Below are positions 1-9,599 of a stretch of 64,000 nucleotides of DNA, piece by piece. This stretch comes from Myroides oncorhynchi (GTDB taxonomy: Bacteria > Bacteroidota > Bacteroidia > Flavobacteriales > Flavobacteriaceae). The stretch covers positions 3,049,501 to 3,113,500 of the forward strand of contig NZ_JAJJMP010000001.1 of the NCBI RefSeq assembly GCF_020905415.1. Direction: 5' to 3'. A model generated the notes under the pieces. That model made no database searches. It was not told the DNA's origin and worked only from the letters and a program-made list of their open reading frames with translations. Within the stretch, counting starts at the first letter, position 1. Each line of letters opens with the position of its first letter. The position numbers and the translations under genes are program-made.

Positions 1-621
1 AAACAAGAGCTTGCCTATGGTTATGGTACTCGAAACTTTTTAAGCAATGGTCTTGTAAAAGACAACGGAACAATCCTACTTGGAGGAACAACTCTAGAGA
101 AAACAAAACAAGGAAGTAAGGTAAACTTTTTAGGAACACTGCTTAACAAACAAGGAGATGTGCTATGGCAGAAGAGTATCTCTGGCAAAGGTGAGAATGT
201 ACTTTCTAAATTAATAGAAACCAGAGATGGAGCTTATGTATTTGCAGGAACCTCAGACTCAAAACCCGATAGAGACAAAAGCAGTCAAAAGGGGATGAAT
301 GATTTTTGGCTTGTTAAGGTAAAGGGGAACACTTTTGATGAAAATCAAGATTCACAAACAATAGAAGAAGATACAAACCAAGAAAAGCTAAAAATAGAAG
401 CTATTCCCAATCCTGTAGTTACTTATACCAATATCATTATACCTGTGGAATATAAAGCAGGTGTTTTAAAGCTATATGATATAACAGGCAGGTTACTATT
501 TCATAAAACAATCAAAAATCAAACAGAGCCGCTTAATTTAAGTGGTTATCCAAGGGGAACCTATATCATCTCTGTCAAGACAGATGTAATAGAGGGTAGT
601 GTTAATGTTGTAAAAGAGTAA
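1..621 (+). CDS. T9SS type A sorting-domain protein, 5'-partial
   Basis: The reading frame is open from base 1, so the gene starts left of the window; the first in-window GTG (160) is probably not the true start. The visible part has blade-like repeats of the type DGAYVFAGTSD...DFWLVKV, typical of secreted Bacteroidetes beta-propeller-like proteins. A linker follows, then a C-terminal beta-sandwich (IPNPVVTYTNIII...LKLYDITGRLLF...GTYIISVKT) that matches the type A T9SS sorting signal. The protein is therefore expected to cross the outer membrane through T9SS and be surface-attached or released. It ends 3 bp before the RHS partner gene, so it is probably cotranscribed with it. The role of the propeller part is unknown. 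Confidence 0.8.
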   Translation, partial: KQELAYGYGTRNFLSNGLVKDNGTILLGGTTLEKTKQGSKVNFLGTLLNKQGDVLWQKSISGKGENVLSKLIETRDGAYVFAGTSDSKPDRDKSSQKGMNDFWLVKVKGNTFDENQDSQTIEEDTNQEKLKIEAIPNPVVTYTNIIIPVEYKAGVLKLYDITGRLLFHKTIKNQTEPLNLSGYPRGTYIISVKTDVIEGSVNVVKE

Positions 622-624
622 GAT

Positions 625-3600
625 ATGAAAAGAGAACTAACAATATTGTTTTTCATTTTAATCAAGGTTTGTCTATATGGGCAAACAGAAAGTGTTCAAC
701 AAACAAAGTTTAACTCCTTGGAGAATTTACCTCCCGAGGTTAGAAAGTATGTTGAGTATGGAGATTACTCTTTAAATTATACAAGAGCAGTACCTAATAT
801 ATCTTTACCTATTTATACCATTTCTACAAAGACAGGATTGGAAATACCCATCAGTTTAGATTATGTTTCAAAGGGAATAAAGGTAAATGAGTTAGCTTCT
901 AATGTTGGGCTTGGTTGGCTTTTAAATGCTTATGGAGTAATAACTGTGGATCACTCTTTAGAGTATGACCTAGGCGTAAATATGAAGACTAAATTAAAAG
1001 CCTATGACACAGGAAAAGTATATAATACCGATAGCGCTGTTCAGGATTTATATAGTTATTTGGATGTGCTTAATTCAGGGGTTGTACAAGGAAAGTCACC
1101 AGTGTATTCCTACAACTTTTTAGGGCGTAATGGTCAGTTTATTTTTGACTCTACAGGTAAGTATTTTGGTATACCGTACTCAGACATGGAAATATCTCTA
1201 TCGCTAGATAAAAACACAATCACTATAAAGGATACTCAAGCTAATATTTATTACTTTTCAAAACATTCATATAGAATTACCAGTGATCAATACCCTCAAG
1301 AATTTACAAGTAACAATATTTTTTATGTTTTAAGTAAGATAAAACTATCCAATAGCGAAGAGATCGAGTTTAGTTATTACAATGAAAACACCGGTTTAGC
1401 CTTTTTATATCATTATCAGATACAATATGATTTTGACAACGACTTTGATTTAGAACAATCAGCTATGAAAGGAGAACTTGGTGGAGTAGATCACAATTTA
1501 AGATGTAATAGAACTCTTTGGCCTGAAAATAGGAAGGTTAAAATAAGTGGGGCTAGTCCTAATTTGAATATCAAAGAGATAAAGTATGGAAATACTAAAA
1601 TAAGTTTTAAATATTCCTCTCAAGAAGGTTTGTTAATAGACAATACTATGTATCGAAAAGATGTAGGCACAACTGCAAAGGCGCTTAAGAAAATAGAAAT
1701 AAGCTATAACAATCAATTGGTTAATCAGTTTATGTTTAATTACGGATATTTTGTAAGTGATGACAACAGTACTAATAGACCTGAAAAATACAGATTAAAG
1801 TTGTTATCAGTAACTAATAATCAAAATGAAGTACATCGTTTTGAATACAATGAAGATGTAAAGTTACCACCTAGAGATTCTTTTGCCTTAGATCGTTGGG
1901 GCAATTATAATGCTAGAATTGGAAATCAAGATTTACTTCCTAGTCTTAGTTTTAAGCTTCAAGGTTCTGCAGGAAAAACAGATAATAAATATTTTAATGG
2001 ATCAAATAGAAATGACGCATATTTTTCAGAATTACAAGCTTATCTATTAAAAAAGATTACTTATCCAACCAAAGGATACACGGAATTTTTTTACAGTCAA
2101 CCAACAAGTGTTATTAAAACAGTTAAAGAAAAGACGATTTCTTTTGGTGATGGAATAACATTAAATATTTATGATACAGGTTCGCGTAAAACGGCTACTT
2201 ATAGCTTGCGAGATATGGGATACTCTGAAAGTAATAAAGATGTCTTATATCTTAATTATACCAATAGTTGTGATAATGCTTATCCATCTGATAATTCTGG
2301 ATTAGATCAATTTGTAGGAGAAGGTACTAATGGTACAATTAGTATTAATTTGCCAAGTGGTTATACGCTTCCTCCTTATCATAGATCTATTCTTTATAGA
2401 GCAGGAGGTACTAAGAATGGCGTTATAGGTCCTATAAAATCGTTAGGAGATAAAATAGACATTACTTTAATAAGGCAAGGTAGTTGTTTTTTATCAGGAG
2501 GAATTCGTATAGAAAGAACAGTTCCCGATACAATAACAAGTTATCAAACGGCTCCAATAATACATTTAAGTAGCTATAGAAGTTATAATCACAATAACGT
2601 ATTGGAAAAGGAGGTAAGATATGACTATAAGCAAGATATAAAAAGCCCACATACTCAAGCAGCTTATAACTTACCAGTACTACATGGTGTGTCAGAGAGA
2701 ACAATGGGAGCTGTTTCCTCTGCTAATTCTAGAACATGTAGAGCTATTGTGAGAGCATCCAGTGCTATGAATCACGTCAAGGAAGCTTATTTCCCTTATG
2801 TACACGAGACAATAATAGATGTTGGTAGAACGTATTATGAATTTAGCGCAGGAGCCAATAATGCTGTTAGTGGGGTATTAATAGAGCCTTATCCTAGTTA
2901 TGAATATGATTTTAATTATTCTGTAAAAGATGATTTTAAACAAGGGATTCTACTTCACAAAAGTGTCTTTGGATTAGATAGCAAGCTAAAGCATAGTTTG
3001 ACAAATACTTATGAATTTAATGAAAGCTTCACTACTCTATCTAATAATAGCATAGGAACTGGTAGTGTGAGTTATAATGTTCTTTTAAAAGGGAAGTTCT
3101 CAACAAATTTAAATAGTATTACAGGAGCTACAGGTAGTAATAATTATTTCTCCTATCAATTACTTCCAATAAAGAGTGCTTGGATTAGAAAGACAAGTGA
3201 AACAGAGAGAAGCTATTTTGAAAATGACTTTATAGAGACAAAAAAAACATATCTCTATGGCAACACTATAGAATCGCCAGTTCAGATAAATACCGTTTTA
3301 AAAAACAAAAATAGAATTGAGAAGTTTACCTATCCATCAAGTGGAGATCTTTTGTATGCAAATAATAAAAAAGCAGAGGTTATTAAATATGAGCTTTCTG
3401 AGAATTCAGAAAAACTACAAACCATAGAAAACACCTATAAGAATTGGGGAAATAATATAATAGATAAACAAGAGATAAAGATTAGTAAAGGAACTTCTGC
3501 TTTAGAGAGTAATCAAAAAATACTTCACAGAGATAGTCGAAATGGAAATATAATTGAATTAGAGACAGATGGAGTTAAACAGACTTATATCTATGGTTAC

Positions 3601-3921
3601 AGCAGTGGTCTATTAATCGCTAAGATTGAAAATGCGTCAAAAGAAGAGGTAGCAAGTGCCTTAGGTGTGAGCCTAGCAAATCTTCACACCATAGATGAGA
3701 GTAAATTTACTCAGATAAACAACTTAAGAGGTAATGCTTCATTAAAAGAAGCATTAATAACAACCTATGAACACAAGCCTTTAGTTGGAGTAACTAAAAT
3801 CACAGACGCCAAGGGAGAAGTTCTATTGTATGAGTATGATGGTTTTAATAGACTAACGTTAATAAAAGATTCCAAAGGAAATAAATTAAAAGAGTATCAG
3901 TACAACTATAAAAACAACTAA
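625..3921 (+). CDS. Large secreted RHS-locus protein (RHS partner)
   Basis: 1098 aa with an N-terminal signal peptide ending near CLYGQ. The N-terminal part (PNISLPIYTISTKTGLEIP, SLDYVSKGIKV, VGLGWLLNA) is the conserved start of a Bacteroidetes family that precedes DUF6443/RHS genes. The C-terminus has YD-repeat-like sequence (EYDGFNRLTLIKDSKG, LKEYQYNYK), so this protein probably forms part of the YD-repeat shell. It lies 3 bp after the T9SS protein and 12 bp before the toxin-bearing RHS gene, which suggests one operon and joint export. No toxin tip is present. How Bacteroidetes RHS proteins of this type leave the cell is not settled; the T9SS-tagged neighbour is suggestive only. Confidence 0.75.
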   Translation: MKRELTILFFILIKVCLYGQTESVQQTKFNSLENLPPEVRKYVEYGDYSLNYTRAVPNISLPIYTISTKTGLEIPISLDYVSKGIKVNELASNVGLGWLLNAYGVITVDHSLEYDLGVNMKTKLKAYDTGKVYNTDSAVQDLYSYLDVLNSGVVQGKSPVYSYNFLGRNGQFIFDSTGKYFGIPYSDMEISLSLDKNTITIKDTQANIYYFSKHSYRITSDQYPQEFTSNNIFYVLSKIKLSNSEEIEFSYYNENTGLAFLYHYQIQYDFDNDFDLEQSAMKGELGGVDHNLRCNRTLWPENRKVKISGASPNLNIKEIKYGNTKISFKYSSQEGLLIDNTMYRKDVGTTAKALKKIEISYNNQLVNQFMFNYGYFVSDDNSTNRPEKYRLKLLSVTNNQNEVHRFEYNEDVKLPPRDSFALDRWGNYNARIGNQDLLPSLSFKLQGSAGKTDNKYFNGSNRNDAYFSELQAYLLKKITYPTKGYTEFFYSQPTSVIKTVKEKTISFGDGITLNIYDTGSRKTATYSLRDMGYSESNKDVLYLNYTNSCDNAYPSDNSGLDQFVGEGTNGTISINLPSGYTLPPYHRSILYRAGGTKNGVIGPIKSLGDKIDITLIRQGSCFLSGGIRIERTVPDTITSYQTAPIIHLSSYRSYNHNNVLEKEVRYDYKQDIKSPHTQAAYNLPVLHGVSERTMGAVSSANSRTCRAIVRASSAMNHVKEAYFPYVHETIIDVGRTYYEFSAGANNAVSGVLIEPYPSYEYDFNYSVKDDFKQGILLHKSVFGLDSKLKHSLTNTYEFNESFTTLSNNSIGTGSVSYNVLLKGKFSTNLNSITGATGSNNYFSYQLLPIKSAWIRKTSETERSYFENDFIETKKTYLYGNTIESPVQINTVLKNKNRIEKFTYPSSGDLLYANNKKAEVIKYELSENSEKLQTIENTYKNWGNNIIDKQEIKISKGTSALESNQKILHRDSRNGNIIELETDGVKQTYIYGYSSGLLIAKIENASKEEVASALGVSLANLHTIDESKFTQINNLRGNASLKEALITTYEHKPLVGVTKITDAKGEVLLYEYDGFNRLTLIKDSKGNKLKEYQYNYKNN

Positions 3922-3933
3922 ATAGCACCTATT

Positions 3934-6900
3934 ATGAAGATAATTAAGTATATCGCTTTATTTAGTATTTGTGGTTTAAATGCTATTGTAGCTCAGAGTG
4001 GGTCACAAAACTATATAAAAAGCACTCAATACACCCAGCCTACTACCTCTAGTGGCACTGCTGCTAGTCAAATAGTACAGGTTGTTTATTACGATGGATT
4101 GGGACGTCCTATACAAGAAGTGGCAGTAGGAGTTAGTCCAAATAAGAAAAGTGTAGTAAAACATACGGAGTATGATTTAAATATTGGTCAAACTAAAAAT
4201 TTCTTAAGTTACCCCACAGCTAATGGAAGTTCTGAGTATGTAAGTGAAGCTAAAGTTGGTACGCTTACGCATTACAACACGGATAAATACCAAAATACAA
4301 CTAATCCCTATAGTGAAACGCTATATGAGAAATCACCACTAAAACGAGTTATAAAAACAGGATCTGCAGGAGAGGATTGGAAAATAAGTGGTAACAACAC
4401 AGTAGATTTTAAGTATCGATTCAATACAGTTAACGAAGTAAAATATCGACAAGCTAACGCAGCTCTAACGCCAGCCACTGGAATTTATAATGTAACTGTT
4501 GTAGATAAAGGAAATTATCCTGTAAATTCTCTTTATGTGAGCTCTGTGTCAGACGAGAATGGAAACGTCACTGAAGAGTTTAAAGATCAAGAAGGTAAAG
4601 TAGTATTAAAAAGAGTATACAATAATACCCAGGGAGTACCTCAATTATTTAGCGGCTCTTCTAATGCTCCAACATCTAGTTCTATGCCAAGTGCAAGTAA
4701 TATACTAGGTGAAGAACTTAAAGGAAAGTCAGTACAAGATGTTATAGACAATTTTGGAACTATAGTAGATAATTTAGAGAAAAATGCAAATAAAGAGATA
4801 GACAAAACCACAAATACTGTAGAAAATCTACCAAATAACACCCTTAGAGCATCTGGTGTAACCACAGGCACTGGAGAAACTCTAGATACCTACTATATCT
4901 ACGATCAGTTTGGAAATCTATCTATAATTACTTCACCTCTTTTAAATGGCGATGTTACCTTAGCTAATGTAGACAAGCTAGGCTATCAGTATAAATATGA
5001 TACTAAAAACCGACTGGTTGCTAAAAAGCTACCAGGTAAATCTTGGGAATACATGGTGTATGATAAAGGAGATAGGCTAGTGGCTGTAGGTCCTGTATAC
5101 GACCCATTTGGAACAGAAGCTAAAGGATGGATGGTAACTAAGTATGATGCTCTATCTAGAGTAATCTATAGCGCTTTTTACTCAGCTACATCAGTAACGG
5201 AAGTAGATAGGAAAACATTTCAAGATAATGTAAATGCTAGGGCTGTATCTTTTGAGAAAAGAGCTTCAGCCGTAAGCGGTTCACCACTAACTTATACCAA
5301 TACTGTTTTCCCTAAAGACAATCTTACAATACTAAGTGTTAATTATTATGATGATTATACCTACCCAGGAGCAGCAACTAACTTTACAGCCATAGAAGGT
5401 CAAGCAGTTATACAAAATGTAAAAGGGCTACTTACTGGGAATTGGACAAGAGTACTTACTACAAGTAATGAGAGTAAAGCAAATATCTCTTTTATGTTAT
5501 ATGATTATAACAGTCGTATACTTAGAAGTTATACAAAGAATTATCTAGAGGGATATACCCAGGTGGATACAAAGTATACTTTTACAGGTCTTCCCTTAAA
5601 AGTAACCACTAAACACAAAAGAGATAATCTTGTTACAGATGTACAACAAATAGAAGAAAACTTTGTTTATGATCACGCAGAGAGGTTATTACATCAAACT
5701 CATAAGGTTAATAATTTAGCAGAAGTCGTGCTTTTTGAAAATGTGTATGATGAGCTGGGAGCTTTAGAGAAAAAACGCGTTGGAGGCAAAAGGTCAAATA
5801 CAACTCCTACAACTAATACATTCCTACAAGAATTACAGTATAAATACAATATAAGAGGATGGTTAACAGATATTAATAATATAAGTAACATAAGTCAGTT
5901 AAACAATGGAAAGAGTACTTTGTTTGCCCTTAAATTAAACTACAATAAACCTGAACAAAAAAGTGCAGGAGTTAAAGGACTTTATAACGGTAATATCACT
6001 GAACAAATATGGAAAAGCGCCTTAGATAATAAAAGGCGTAGTTATGGTTATGTATATGATGGAGCAAATAGATTAGTATTAGGTTCTTTTAATGCTCCTG
6101 ATTTAAACTCAGCCTCAACGGCTAATCTATATGATGAGAAATTAGGGTATGATAAAAATGGAAACATCACTAGACTTGATAGAAATGGAGCATCACTCGC
6201 TGGAGTAGTAACTACTATCGATAAGCTAACATACGGGTATGAACCAGGAAGCAATAGATTATCTACAGTTAGAGACGCCTCTGGTAATCAAGAAGGGTTT
6301 AAACAAGTTAATACCAGTGGAGCAGACTATTCTTATGATGAATTTGGTAATCTAACTAATGATAAACACAAGAAAATAAGTAAGATTAAGTATAATCACT
6401 TAAACTTACCTGTAGAGATTAACTTTGGAACTGATAAAATAGAGTATCTTTATTCTGCTTCAGGTGAGAAGCTTCAGAAGAAAGTAACAGATAAAGGAGT
6501 TGTTACTTTAACGGATTACTTAGGAGAATTTCAGTATGTGAAAGGCAAACTTAGTTTTTTCCCTACAGCGGAAGGGTTTTTTAATGCAGAGACAAATGTT
6601 TATGTTTACCAGTTTAAAGATCATCTAGGTAATGTAAGATTATCTTATAGTGACAAGAGTAATAATAACACGATTGAGGCTAGTGAGATCATAGAAGAAT
6701 CGAATTATTATCCTTTTGGATTAGCTCATAAGGGCTATAACCAAAAGAATGATGCTCTGATGAAAGATTACAAGTATCAATATAATGGAAAAGAGAAGCA
6801 AGAAGAGTTAGGACTTAATTTATATGATTATGGAGCGCGTAACTATGATGCTGCGATTGGTAGATGGATGAATGTGGATCCGTTGGCGGAGAAGATGCGT

Positions 6901-7608
6901 CGTCACAGCCCTTATAACTATGCGTTTAATAATCCGATTAGGTTTATAGATCCTGATGGGATGAAGGGAGAGGATATAATTGAAATCGGTCAGAATGGTA
7001 GAGATTTTAATATTATAAAAGCAAGTGGCGATGATGTTGTTAGACTTGTAAGATTGGGAACGAAAGGAGAAAGGGAAGTTGTAGATAGTTATGTTTATGG
7101 AAAAAATGGAAGTTTTAAATCAGATACTTATATTAATAAAGAGAAGAATGAGTATGGTGAATCAACAGGACTAAAAGTGAGCTTTACTGGATCTGGTACA
7201 CCAGATAAAGCGGATAAATTCTATAAGTTTTTTGCTAAAACACAATATGAAGTAGGACTAATAGAAACCGCGGATTTAAAATCAGGCTATGGCGAGACTG
7301 TTGTTATGACAAATTACAAAGGATGGAGTATTGGATTAACTAATTATGCTGAATCAGTTTTAGATAATAATAGTTCTAGTATAATTACAAGAATGTCTCA
7401 TTCACATCCACCACATGGTGAAAATTATCCTTCTGGTTTTAATAAAAATTTAGAACCAGAACCATCGCAAAGTGGAGATAGAGGAAATTATATGAGATTG
7501 TTAAACATTCCTGAATATAATGGTAGAATACCAAAACGCAATGAAATCTATTTACCAGGAAATGGCACAACAATTGACTATGGTGATAAGGATGTAAGAT
7601 TCAAATAA
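3934..7608 (+). CDS. DUF6443/RHS polymorphic toxin with JAB-like C-terminal tip
   Basis: 1224 aa. A signal peptide (to about residue 21) is followed by the DUF6443 start motif YYDGLGRPIQE (about residues 50-60). Many YD repeats follow (YDxxGNLT, KYDALSRVIY), then the RHS-associated core (GARNYDAAIGRWMNVDPLAE ... NNPIRFIDPDGM, about 965-1010). The roughly 214-residue tip after DPDGM is variable, as in polymorphic toxins. It contains SHSHPPH (about 1154-1160), then PSG and PSQSGD, with an upstream Glu near 1110. This fits a JAB/JAMM metallopeptidase arrangement like the JAB-like toxin 1 family. A Ser/Thr/Asn-rich, low-complexity stretch of about 85 residues (about 235-320) interrupts the YD region. 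The lipoprotein gene 10 bp downstream is the likely immunity gene. Confidence 0.8.
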   Translation: MKIIKYIALFSICGLNAIVAQSGSQNYIKSTQYTQPTTSSGTAASQIVQVVYYDGLGRPIQEVAVGVSPNKKSVVKHTEYDLNIGQTKNFLSYPTANGSSEYVSEAKVGTLTHYNTDKYQNTTNPYSETLYEKSPLKRVIKTGSAGEDWKISGNNTVDFKYRFNTVNEVKYRQANAALTPATGIYNVTVVDKGNYPVNSLYVSSVSDENGNVTEEFKDQEGKVVLKRVYNNTQGVPQLFSGSSNAPTSSSMPSASNILGEELKGKSVQDVIDNFGTIVDNLEKNANKEIDKTTNTVENLPNNTLRASGVTTGTGETLDTYYIYDQFGNLSIITSPLLNGDVTLANVDKLGYQYKYDTKNRLVAKKLPGKSWEYMVYDKGDRLVAVGPVYDPFGTEAKGWMVTKYDALSRVIYSAFYSATSVTEVDRKTFQDNVNARAVSFEKRASAVSGSPLTYTNTVFPKDNLTILSVNYYDDYTYPGAATNFTAIEGQAVIQNVKGLLTGNWTRVLTTSNESKANISFMLYDYNSRILRSYTKNYLEGYTQVDTKYTFTGLPLKVTTKHKRDNLVTDVQQIEENFVYDHAERLLHQTHKVNNLAEVVLFENVYDELGALEKKRVGGKRSNTTPTTNTFLQELQYKYNIRGWLTDINNISNISQLNNGKSTLFALKLNYNKPEQKSAGVKGLYNGNITEQIWKSALDNKRRSYGYVYDGANRLVLGSFNAPDLNSASTANLYDEKLGYDKNGNITRLDRNGASLAGVVTTIDKLTYGYEPGSNRLSTVRDASGNQEGFKQVNTSGADYSYDEFGNLTNDKHKKISKIKYNHLNLPVEINFGTDKIEYLYSASGEKLQKKVTDKGVVTLTDYLGEFQYVKGKLSFFPTAEGFFNAETNVYVYQFKDHLGNVRLSYSDKSNNNTIEASEIIEESNYYPFGLAHKGYNQKNDALMKDYKYQYNGKEKQEELGLNLYDYGARNYDAAIGRWMNVDPLAEKMRRHSPYNYAFNNPIRFIDPDGMKGEDIIEIGQNGRDFNIIKASGDDVVRLVRLGTKGEREVVDSYVYGKNGSFKSDTYINKEKNEYGESTGLKVSFTGSGTPDKADKFYKFFAKTQYEVGLIETADLKSGYGETVVMTNYKGWSIGLTNYAESVLDNNSSSIITRMSHSHPPHGENYPSGFNKNLEPEPSQSGDRGNYMRLLNIPEYNGRIPKRNEIYLPGNGTTIDYGDKDVRFK
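5494..6894 (+). repeat. RHS core direct repeat, copy 1 (inside the full-length RHS gene)
   Basis: This 1401-bp stretch, from the codon of MLYDYNSRIL to the core motif NVDPLAEK, is repeated at 8199-9599 with the same length and scattered substitutions. The reading frames stay colinear. Divergence becomes complete just after the core motif, where the tips begin. Confidence 0.9.
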
Positions 7609-7618
7609 TAAAAGTAAT

Positions 7619-8098
7619 ATGAAGTATATAGTATTTATATTAGTGAGTATATCACTATTAGGTTGTAAAAAAAATAGTGATTGCTTAATTCCCTCTAAAG
7701 AAGAAGAGCTAAGTGAGTTAATTATAAAAGATAGTACTTTTAAAAAGATATTTGAGAAATCTATAAAAGAGATAGAGTTTGATTTAGTAGATGAGGATGT
7801 TAACCAATATATAATTGATTTTTATGTTGATTATGAAAATAGAAGTAACTTAATACTTGCTATTCGAAATTGTCCTCCTACTACAATAATTGATTTAGTG
7901 TATTTAAAACAATATCATGGAAAGAAAGTTTATGTTTATTATAATAATTCTTCTAAGATAAAAAAAACTGTTAGTAAGTTAATAGATTTAACAGATAAGC
8001 CTATTAAGTCAGTGACACTAGAGACACAACCTAGTGAATTTGAATGTATTTATTTAAGAGAATTTATTGTAAGTAATGACTCTTTAATTCCTTTTTAA
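7619..8098 (+). CDS. Putative immunity lipoprotein for the JAB-like RHS tip
   Basis: 159 aa. The N-terminus is a lipoprotein signal with lipobox SLLGC, so the mature protein would be anchored in the periplasm or outer membrane. The body is acidic and Ile/Lys-rich with no family I recognise. It lies 10 bp behind the toxin tip and ahead of a second RHS fragment, which is the classical immunity position in polymorphic toxin loci. The immunity role is inferred from position and from localisation to the compartment a delivered protease would meet. It could instead be an unrelated small lipoprotein. Confidence 0.6.
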   Translation: MKYIVFILVSISLLGCKKNSDCLIPSKEEELSELIIKDSTFKKIFEKSIKEIEFDLVDEDVNQYIIDFYVDYENRSNLILAIRNCPPTTIIDLVYLKQYHGKKVYVYYNNSSKIKKTVSKLIDLTDKPIKSVTLETQPSEFECIYLREFIVSNDSLIPF

Positions 8099-8109
8099 TA
8101 GAGTTTGTT

Positions 8110-8199
8110 AAGAGAAATAAATTAGTAACGATTGGTCCTGTACCTCAACCTTCTGGTAGTGGAGCACAGGGCTAGTATGATGCGTTATCTAGAGCTTAA
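8110..8199 (+). pseudogene. Decayed RHS segment upstream of the orphan cassette
   Basis: Reading from about 8110 gives KRNKLVTIGPVPQPSG, a TAG stop, then YDALSRA and TAA. This parallels the intact gene's RLVAVGPVYDPFG...KYDALSRV (about 5075-5168). In the intact gene about 325 bp separate YDALSRV from MLYDYNS; here the two are fused at about 8196-8199. The segment is therefore the scar of an internal deletion, and the orphan was once part of a longer RHS gene. Confidence 0.7.
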
Positions 8200-9599
8200 T
8201 GTTATATGACTATAACAGTCGTATTCTTAGAAGTTATACTAAAAATTATCTAGAGGGATATACCCAGGTGGATACAAAGTATACTTTTACAGGTCTTCCC
8301 TTAAAAGTAACCACTAAACACAAAAGAGATAATCTTGTTACAGATGTACAACAAATAGAAGAAAACTTTGTTTATGATCACGCAGAGAGGTTATTACACC
8401 AAACCCATAAGGTTAATAGTTTAGCCGAGGTTGTTCTTTTTGAAAATGTATATGATGAGCTGGGAGCTTTAGAGAAAAAACGCGTTGGAGGAAAAAGGTC
8501 AGGTACTACTCCTACAACTAATACTTTCTTACAAGAATTACAGTATAAATACAATATCAGAGGATGGCTTACAGAGGTTAATAATATAAGTAACATAAGT
8601 CAGTTAAACAATGGAAAGAGTACTTTGTTTGCCCTTAAATTAAACTACAATAAACCTGAACAAAACAGTTCAGGAGTTAAAGGACTTTATAACGGTAATA
8701 TCACTGAACAAATTTGGAAAAGCTCCTTAGATAATAAAAGGCGTAGTTATGGTTATGTATATGATGGAGCCAATAGATTAGTATTAGGTTCTTTTAAAGC
8801 TCCTGATTTAGGTTCTGCTTCTACTGCAAATCTATATGACGAGAAATTAGCGTATGACAAAAATGGAAATATTTTAAAACTTGATAGAAATGGTGCTTCA
8901 CTCGCTGGAGTAGTAACTACTATAGATAAGTTAAATTATGGTTATGAACCAGGAAGCAATCTTTTATCAACTGTTAGAGATGCTTCTGGTAATCAAGAAG
9001 GATTTAAACAAGTTAATACATCAGGTATAGACTACGGATATGATGAGTTTGGTAATCTAACTAGTGATAAACACAAGAAAATAACTAAGATTAAATACAA
9101 TCACTTAAACTTACCTGTTGAGATTAGCTTTGGTACAGATAAAATAGAGTATATTTATACCTCTTCTGGAGAGAAAGTACAGAAGAAAGTAACAGATAAA
9201 GGTATTGTTACACTAACAGATTATTTAGGAGGATTTCAGTATGTAAAGGGCAAACTTAGTTTTTTCCCTACAGCGGAAGGATTCTTTAATACAGAAACAA
9301 ATACTTATGTATATCAGTTTAAAGATCATTTGGGTAATATAAGATTATCTTATAGTGATAAGAATACAGATAATACCATTGATGCAAGTGAGATTATAGA
9401 AGAGACAAACTATTATCCTTTTGGACTCGCTCATAAGGGCTATAATCAGAAGAATGATGCTTTAATGAAAGATTACAAGTATCAATATAATGGTAAAGAA
9501 AAGCAAGAAGAGTTAGGGCTTAACTATTATGACTATGGAGCACGTAACTATGATGCAGCTATAGGTAGATGGATGAATGTGGATCCATTGGCGGAGAAG
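8199..9599 (+). repeat. RHS core direct repeat, copy 2 (orphan tip cassette)
   Basis: Colinear copy of 5494-6894, again 1401 bp. The protein products differ mostly by conservative changes (for example NNLAEV versus NSLAEV). The repeat ends at the toxin junction, so homologous recombination between the copies would swap the JAB-like tip for the phospholipase-like tip and delete the first immunity gene. Confidence 0.9.

Noticed and set aside
2462..2704. Minus-strand open frame within the RHS partner gene
   Set aside because: Lies wholly inside a well-supported gene on the other strand, with no family similarity; an antisense shadow.
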